From contig NZ_GL831112.1 of NCBI RefSeq assembly GCF_000188295.1, forward strand, positions 290,439-316,820: a DNA stretch of 26,382 nucleotides, read 5' to 3'. The notes beneath the pieces are model-generated. The model saw nothing but the letters and a program-made list of their open reading frames with translations, did no database searches and was not told where the DNA came from. Both the position numbers and the translations under genes were made by a program. Source of the stretch: Streptococcus vestibularis ATCC 49124 (GTDB taxonomy: Bacteria; Bacillota; Bacilli; Lactobacillales; Streptococcaceae). This document shows positions 21,491 through 26,382 of the stretch, piece by piece. Within the stretch, counting starts at the first letter, position 1, and each line of letters opens with the position of its first letter.

Positions 21491-22420
21491 ATGATGAAAA
21501 AACGGACATTAACGCTATGGCTGATGAGTTCAGCCTTGTTACTGAATCTATCGGTAGGAACTGCTTTAGCGGATGAGGTGGTAGAAACGGGAGCTGATAA
21601 TTCTCCAAAGGTTGAAGCAACCGAATCTACTCCAGTAGAACAACCATCAGATAGTCAGGAGCAGTCGCTTCCTGAAGATAAAGAGGCACCAGCAGCGACT
21701 GAATCAGTAACCTTGGCTGAGTCTGAGGAGGAGACTGCAAATGATATCCCAGCAGTATCTCGTGAGGAATACGACGCTAATGTTGCTGATTTACCTAAAA
21801 TAAGTTTAGATGATGTGCGTAATGCCTTTACCGAGGATGGTCAGGCACATACGATTTATTTTGGACGTGGAACCTGTTACTATTGTCGTCAATTTTCACC
21901 AGAGTTGAAGGTCTTGAACCAACTGATGGATGGTCGTTTAGAGTATTACGATACAGATCGTGAGGATTTTGACCGAAACTATGTGTTTGGTGAGATTGGT
22001 ATTCCAGGTACACCTACACTACTTTATCTGGAAAATGGTCAGCTATTATCAGGATGGGTTGGTGGTGGACCTGCTCAAACAGTTTATGACCATTTAGCCA
22101 GCTCTAGTCCACGTTTTATGACTTTGAATCAGGAACAAACAACCATCTCTGAACCTCAAACTAAAACTGTTCGTCCTACACGAGTAACCGAAGAGAGTAC
22201 GAAAGAGAAATCTTTGCCAACTGTTCAACCACAGCCGATGTCAACGGTTCAGAAGGAACTGAACGCTCAAACAGGGCAAATGGCACCAATGACTGATAAA
22301 GTAGCAGACACAAAAGAATTCCCTAAAACAAATGACGGTGAGCAATCACTTGTCTCTTTTGTGGGGGCATTAGCAATCTTAGCTTCACTCATGTTAGCAC
22401 TGAGATATTGTATTAAATAG
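21491..22420 (+). CDS. blpG: Secreted thioredoxin-fold thiol-disulfide protein (BlpG-like)
   Basis: The 309-residue protein has a signal peptide (residues 1-27, cleavage after ALA), an acidic Glu/Ser-rich spacer, and a thioredoxin-like domain at about 105-200. The active site is CYYC (129-132) and the GTP-T loop holds the usual cis-proline. A Gln/Thr/Pro-rich linker, FPKTN (277-281) and a C-terminal hydrophobic segment follow. FPKTN resembles a sortase motif but lacks the Leu of LPxTG. The CYYC domain matches the bacteriocin accessory/thioredoxin family; BlpG of S. thermophilus has been linked to disulfide formation in thermophilin 9. Six intact bacteriocin-like peptides here have exactly two cysteines, which fits this role. 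ATG 21491 or 21494 could be used (AAAGGAG upstream). Confidence 0.83.
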   Translation: MMKKRTLTLWLMSSALLLNLSVGTALADEVVETGADNSPKVEATESTPVEQPSDSQEQSLPEDKEAPAATESVTLAESEEETANDIPAVSREEYDANVADLPKISLDDVRNAFTEDGQAHTIYFGRGTCYYCRQFSPELKVLNQLMDGRLEYYDTDREDFDRNYVFGEIGIPGTPTLLYLENGQLLSGWVGGGPAQTVYDHLASSSPRFMTLNQEQTTISEPQTKTVRPTRVTEESTKEKSLPTVQPQPMSTVQKELNAQTGQMAPMTDKVADTKEFPKTNDGEQSLVSFVGALAILASLMLALRYCIK

Positions 22421-22422
22421 GT

Positions 22423-22453
22423 AAAAAGATTGAGTATCTCCCTCAATTTTTTT
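22423..22453 (+). terminator. Rho-independent terminator after the blpG-like gene
   Basis: ATTGAG pairs with CTCAAT around a 7-nt loop, extended by A/T pairs, and a T-tract follows. Confidence 0.78.
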
Positions 22454-22470
22454 CATTTTGTATATGAATG

Positions 22471-22536
22471 ACCATTCAGGACGTATAGCCACTTTTTGGG
22501 ACGCTGGCTTTTAAATGACTATCAGGGTGCTATACT
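22471..22536 (+). promoter_or_regulatory. BlpR-type direct-repeat promoter 4
   Basis: ACCATTCAGGAC and ACTTTTTGGGAC have cores at 22478 and 22498, 20 bp apart. The extended -10 TGC TATACT (22531-22536) begins 28 bp after the second core. It drives the broken immunity gene at 22585. Confidence 0.83.
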
Positions 22537-22584
22537 AAAGATGTGATTGAAAAATTAGTTGAAAGAAATAAGGAGGTTTTCATA

Positions 22585-22881
22585 ATGACAGGACTTAAAT
22601 GGTTTGCAGGAGGCAAAGAGAGACGAGAACAAGCAGTAGCTATCATCGATGAGGTAATTGAAACTATTGGAGATTAGCCAGATTATGCTGATTTGAAGCA
22701 GGTCCTGCACTCCTACCGAACGGAACTTGCAGACTCTCGTTCAGCCACTCCCTATATCTTAAGCAGGATGTCACTGGAAATATCCGAAGTGGTCAGAAAA
22801 GACCAGCTAACCTTGTCTCCCTTTATCGAGGAGCGAATGGCAGAGTTGCGAAAATTGCTAGCGATTCGTTATGGCTATTGA
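22585..22881 (+). pseudogene. Bacteriocin immunity protein gene (four-helix type) with a premature stop
   Basis: The ATG at 22585, with AAGGAGG upstream, opens a frame of 98 codons that has TAG at codon 31 (22675-22677) and otherwise runs cleanly to TGA at 22881. The parts read MTGLKWFAGGKERREQA ... VIETIGD, stop, PDYADLKQVLHSYR ... IRYGY. The size, helix-rich soluble character and absence of membrane segments resemble the enterocin A/pediocin PedB-type immunity family. The promoter and ribosome binding site are intact, so loss may be recent. A single base change would restore the frame. Restart at a downstream Met is unlikely. Confidence 0.75.
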
Positions 22882-23029
22882 TGCCATTAGGGAGGATTTC
22901 TTGGTTTTAAGGTTGAGTTGTCCATTGAGAATTTGTGTTATTCCACTGTCTTGGCTACATCATTTGTTTAAATAATATTAAAATCAATCGTAAAAATTGA
23001 AGATTAAATCTTGTTTATTTCCACACAAT

Positions 23030-23069
23030 CAAAAACTCCCATGGGAGTTCTCATCCTATGGGAGTTTTT
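23030..23069. terminator. Bidirectional terminator at the pepX end
   Basis: AAAAACTCCCAT pairs with ATGGGAGTTTTT around a short loop, with T-tracts available on both strands. It lies 11 nt after the pepX stop on the minus strand and also closes the bacteriocin island on the plus strand. The upstream stretch 22882-23029 holds no gene that I can support. Confidence 0.88.
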
Positions 23070-23079
23070 GCGATAAATA

Positions 23080-25347
23080 CTAATAAGGCAATGTCATCTG
23101 ACTTTGGCTTAGGTCCACAGTCACTTCATAGTCACTATTGTCACGAATAGTGTGCTCAAAGTCTGTGGTATAGAGAACGAGTCGGAGTTTGTCGCCCTTG
23201 TTGAGTTTGTAGATGGTTGGTTGCAAATCCAAACCGATAGTCATCCATTCATTTGGGGTGACATTCTCAATGTTAAGGAGGTTCTTGCGATTTTGCAGGT
23301 TAAGGTGTCCTTTGGTAATGACACGATATTTGGCCTGCTTGAATGGCAGTTCACGTAAGGCTTCTTCCTTGAAGAGACGACCGTTATCTAAACTCATGCG
23401 TTTGGGTGCAGGGATAGGTGCGAGATACTTCTTGTCCCCCATTTCTAGAACTTGGGCCGAAATGAGACCACGGTTTGTGCTAGACTTAACCTTGAGCTCT
23501 AGGTGGACACGACCATTGATTTGGATGTCTTGGTCCAGTTCAAAGTCTAGGGTGATGGCATTGGCTTTATCCACAAAGAGGTCATCTTTGAAGCTTTGGT
23601 AAGCTTTACCGTATTTGGCAAAGGTTTCCTCTTCATAATGGTTAGCGATACTAGCTTCAGTCTCACCAAGCTGAATGTGTTTACCATTGTCGTGTCCAAA
23701 GTTATCGAGAACTTCCCAGGTCTGTTCAGACTGGTTGTTTTGCCAGATAACAGTAGGCAGTGTGTAGCCGTTATTCAAACCAAGGAGTTTCTGACAAATC
23801 AAGGCGTTCATGCTTTCTCGGAAGTCAATAGACTGCCAAGCATTCATGTAAACGTGGGCACCATTGTGGAAGAAGAGGTGCTTTTCAAGAGAGTCAGGGA
23901 GGGCTCTGAACATTTGATAGACGTTAATCGGTTTGACGTTCCAATCCTGGCTACCGTGTGTAAAGACTACAGTAGCTTTGACACGGTCTGCGAACTGCAC
24001 ATAGTTACGGTCATGCCAAAACTGGTTATAGTCTCCGTGCTTACGATCAATAGCTGTGCTTAGCGCCTTAAGGTAGGCCTCGTAGTCTTTTTGGTGGCGT
24101 AGGTATTCTCCAGCTAATAGGGCACGAGAATAAGTGAATTCAGTCAAGGTATCGAGATCCTCACCAGGGTAGCCTCCAGTACTGACGAGGAGCCCATTTT
24201 CACGATAGTAGTCGTACCAAGAAGAAATACCTGCTTCAGCGATTACCATCTCCAAACCGTCAACACCAGTTGTAGCAAGGGCGTTGGACATGGTACCCAA
24301 GTATGACAGCCCAGTAGTAGTCACCTTACCAGAAGCCCAATCAGCAGTAATGGTATGCTGTCTACTATGGCTAGTAAAGGCGCGTGCACGATCATTGAGC
24401 CAGTCAATGACAGCTTTATAGGCCAGAACTTGTTGATAGTCTCCAGAGGTCATGAAACCTTCCGAGTTGAAAGTACCGACACCAGATACATAGATAGAAG
24501 CCACACCACGAGCCAACATGTAATCGTTAAGTGTATAGGTATCAGTGTGAGCAAAACGCTCCTGAGCCTTCGTGACAGGATTGATAGGCGTAAGGTCTGC
24601 CTCTGGTGTCTTGATTTTTGGTTGGCTAAGGGAGATTTCACCTACTGGTTTGACGAGCAAGTCTCCCTCCATCTTGTGGGTGAGCTTATCAGAGGCAGGT
24701 TCATTAGTCCCTTGTTGATAAGGACTTGCGGTCATCATGGCTGGAACCGGGAAGTCCACATTAGGACGTAAGATGGTTACCTTGACCAAGTCTAACTGTC
24801 CATCCTTATCGGTATCTACAGGAGTCTCGACATAAACCACTTCACGGTGAAGTTGATTGGTGTCAAATGTGGCCAAGCTCTTACCATTAAAGAAGACGTA
24901 GTCATTACTTATTGGGATTAAATCTTGGGCTACTAACTGATCAATTAAGGTATTGCCAGATTGTGTGCGTGTCGCTAACAACTGGTGGAGGTTATTAAGG
25001 CTACCATCAAAAGTGATTGGGAAGGCCATTTTCTCAAGGAAAGCAACACTGTCGGTAAAGTCCACGTTAGGGACAAATCCTAGCAGTTGAAGGGCTACCA
25101 AGCCAAAGACTTCAGCAGTTAAAGGACGATCTGATTGGAAAAAGGCCAGGAGGTCTGTCTCTGGATCGGAAATCCAATTTTTCAAAGCCAAATCAGTATC
25201 TTCAAAGAAAAGGAAGTTCTTGCGAACAAATGATTCAAAATTGGCTTTGGCACTAGCATCTAGAGAAACTTCAAACCCCAAAGAACGGAGCTCTTGACAA
25301 GCAATTTCAGGACTAACAGGGATGTAACTAAACTGGTTAAATTTCAT
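23080..25347 (-). CDS. pepX: X-prolyl dipeptidyl aminopeptidase PepX
   Basis: PepX removes X-Pro dipeptides from the N-terminus of peptides, important for using proline-rich casein fragments. The protein is 755 residues, the usual length in S. thermophilus and Lactococcus. The nucleophile is Ser348 in the motif GLSYLGT (family form G-x-S-Y-L-G), with an Asp and His expected further on (QDWNVKP and GAHVYMN regions). There is no signal peptide, so it acts in the cytoplasm. An in-frame TTG 15 nt upstream is open. I chose the ATG at 25347 because GAGG lies 9 nt upstream of it and because the family starts [11 protein letters not shown]. Transcription is divergent from the aquaglyceroporin gene. 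Confidence 0.97.
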   Translation of the reverse strand: MKFNQFSYIPVSPEIACQELRSLGFEVSLDASAKANFESFVRKNFLFFEDTDLALKNWISDPETDLLAFFQSDRPLTAEVFGLVALQLLGFVPNVDFTDSVAFLEKMAFPITFDGSLNNLHQLLATRTQSGNTLIDQLVAQDLIPISNDYVFFNGKSLATFDTNQLHREVVYVETPVDTDKDGQLDLVKVTILRPNVDFPVPAMMTASPYQQGTNEPASDKLTHKMEGDLLVKPVGEISLSQPKIKTPEADLTPINPVTKAQERFAHTDTYTLNDYMLARGVASIYVSGVGTFNSEGFMTSGDYQQVLAYKAVIDWLNDRARAFTSHSRQHTITADWASGKVTTTGLSYLGTMSNALATTGVDGLEMVIAEAGISSWYDYYRENGLLVSTGGYPGEDLDTLTEFTYSRALLAGEYLRHQKDYEAYLKALSTAIDRKHGDYNQFWHDRNYVQFADRVKATVVFTHGSQDWNVKPINVYQMFRALPDSLEKHLFFHNGAHVYMNAWQSIDFRESMNALICQKLLGLNNGYTLPTVIWQNNQSEQTWEVLDNFGHDNGKHIQLGETEASIANHYEEETFAKYGKAYQSFKDDLFVDKANAITLDFELDQDIQINGRVHLELKVKSSTNRGLISAQVLEMGDKKYLAPIPAPKRMSLDNGRLFKEEALRELPFKQAKYRVITKGHLNLQNRKNLLNIENVTPNEWMTIGLDLQPTIYKLNKGDKLRLVLYTTDFEHTIRDNSDYEVTVDLSQSQMTLPY

Positions 25348-25403
25348 ATTCAAAAACCTCAAAAATAATACGTAAACATTCCAGAAATATCTTTACATCA
25401 GAC

Positions 25404-25432
25404 ATTATACTTGATAAAATGATAGATGTCTA
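25404..25432 (-). promoter_or_regulatory. Promoter of pepX
   Basis: On the minus strand, TAGACA (25432-25427) and TATAAT (25409-25404) are separated by 17 bp, about 57 nt before the pepX ATG. Confidence 0.65.
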
Positions 25433-25467
25433 AATTATTGTAAAATCGAAAGGAAATAAAGAGACAA

Positions 25468-26334
25468 ATGAATGATTTTCTAAAAGAAGCGTTCACCAGT
25501 GAATGGCTATTGAAGTACCTCACTGAGTTTATCGCGACTGCTTTTCTTGTAGCGCTTGGTAATGGTGCTGTTGCCAACGTTGAGCTTAAGGGAACAAAAG
25601 GTAACAAATCTGGTTGGATTGTAATCGCCTTTGGTTATGGTTTTGGTGTTATGATGCCAGCTCTTATGTTTGGTGATGTTTCTGGTAACCACATCAACCC
25701 TGCTTTCACCCTTGGACTTGCTGTATCTGGCTTGTTCTCATGGGTAGGCGTTCCTGGATACCTTGTTGCACAACTTCTCGGTGCTTTTTTAGGTCAAGCT
25801 ATTGTGGTTTGGGTTCACCAACCTTACTATGTACAAACTGAGAACCCTAACAATATTCTTGGTACCTTCTCAACGTTCTCAGCAGTTGACGATCATGATG
25901 ATACTCCAGAAAATCGTAATCGTGCATGGGCTAACGGTTTTGCCAATGAGTTTGCAGGTTCATTCCTTCTCTTCTTTGGTGCCCTTGCCTTGACGAATAA
26001 TTACTTTGGTCACAAATTGGTTTCACAAGCGGTTCAATATGGATACGATAAAGCAGCTGTAACAGGCCAAATGGCGAATGGATCTCTCGCTGTAGCTCAC
26101 ATCGGTGTTGGTTTCTTGGTTGCTGCTTTGGTTCTTTCATTCGGTGGACCTACTGGACCAGCCCTTAACCCAGCTCGTGACTTGATGCCACGTCTTCTTC
26201 ACCACATCTTGCCAACATCAGTTCTTGGTGAGCATAAAGGTGATTCTAAATGGTGGTATGCTTGGGTTCCAGTTGTAGCGCCAATCCTTGCAGGACTTTT
26301 GGCAGTATACTTGTTCAAAGCTCTCTACCTTTAA
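25468..26334 (+). CDS. Aquaglyceroporin (glycerol/water facilitator)
   Basis: The 288-residue membrane channel belongs to the major intrinsic protein family. It has six membrane segments plus two half-helices, with NPA motifs at 77-79 (INPAFTLG) and 234-236 (LNPARD). Asp238 directly after NPAR marks a glycerol-conducting subtype rather than a strict aquaporin. The adjacent position to pepX, in divergent orientation, matches Gla/GlpF-like genes of lactic streptococci and Lactococcus. A weak AAAGGA lies about 14 nt before the ATG, so translation may be modest. A strong terminator follows the stop. Confidence 0.93.
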   Translation: MNDFLKEAFTSEWLLKYLTEFIATAFLVALGNGAVANVELKGTKGNKSGWIVIAFGYGFGVMMPALMFGDVSGNHINPAFTLGLAVSGLFSWVGVPGYLVAQLLGAFLGQAIVVWVHQPYYVQTENPNNILGTFSTFSAVDDHDDTPENRNRAWANGFANEFAGSFLLFFGALALTNNYFGHKLVSQAVQYGYDKAAVTGQMANGSLAVAHIGVGFLVAALVLSFGGPTGPALNPARDLMPRLLHHILPTSVLGEHKGDSKWWYAWVPVVAPILAGLLAVYLFKALYL

Positions 26335-26343
26335 TCAATAACC

Positions 26344-26377
26344 AAAACTCTGAAGCATTGTCTTCAGAGTTTTTTTT
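26344..26377 (+). terminator. Rho-independent terminator after the aquaglyceroporin gene
   Basis: A perfect 12-bp stem (AAAACTCTGAAG / CTTCAGAGTTTT) with a CATTGT loop is followed by a T-tract. Confidence 0.93.
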
Positions 26378-26382
26378 GTGTC

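Noticed and set aside
16272..22900. A mobile element or integron carrying the bacteriocin island
   Set aside because: No transposase, integrase, terminal inverted repeats or tRNA-linked attachment site was seen. The repeats present are promoter-leader duplications.
23152..24771. Plus-strand open frames over pepX
   Set aside because: They lie antisense to a well-supported 755-residue enzyme, lack ribosome binding sites and show no recognisable domains.

Overview
The window looks like chromosomal DNA of a low-GC Streptococcus, most likely the salivarius group (S. salivarius, S. vestibularis or S. thermophilus). Three things point there: the rsmH-ftsL-pbp2X-mraY block, a 755-residue PepX next to an aquaglyceroporin, and a bacteriocin island with BlpR-type and ComR-type promoters. 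The species call is inference from gene content and motifs; no database search was possible.

Layout. 1-2.2 kb: a DUF805 membrane protein, a Ser-rich membrane-anchored protein and a frameshifted lipoprotein gene. 2.26-6.83 kb: division and cell-wall operon rsmH, ftsL, pbp2X, mraY. 6.9-12.2 kb: housekeeping genes (DEAD-box RNA helicase, 5'-nucleotidase-like metallophosphatase, YutD-like protein, rlmN, VanZ-like protein). 12.27-12.73 kb: remnant of a secreted-protein gene. 12.78-16.27 kb: a heterodimeric ABC exporter pair.

16.3-22.9 kb is a class II bacteriocin and immunity island, the most interesting part. Its left part (16.3-17.7 kb) has three identical 24-bp palindromes, each followed by a T-tract and a TATAAT box, as expected for ComR-type (Rgg/RRNPP) competence promoters. 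They drive a double-glycine peptide with its immunity-like partner, a gene reduced to a bare leader, and an orphan immunity-like gene. Its right part (18.5-22.9 kb) has four BlpR-type direct-repeat promoters (two GGGAC-like half-sites 20 bp apart, then a -10 box exactly 28 bp further on). They drive several two-cysteine double-glycine peptides, small membrane immunity-like proteins, a secreted thioredoxin-fold protein with CYYC (BlpG-like, probably the disulfide-forming partner of the peptides), and an immunity gene broken by one stop codon. No transporter with a leader peptidase, histidine kinase, response regulator or pheromone gene lies in the window, so export and induction must come from elsewhere in the genome.

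23-26.4 kb: X-prolyl dipeptidyl aminopeptidase (pepX, minus strand) and a divergent aquaglyceroporin gene. Most small genes of the island are 28-75 codons long and were found by reading leaders, ribosome binding sites and stops directly.
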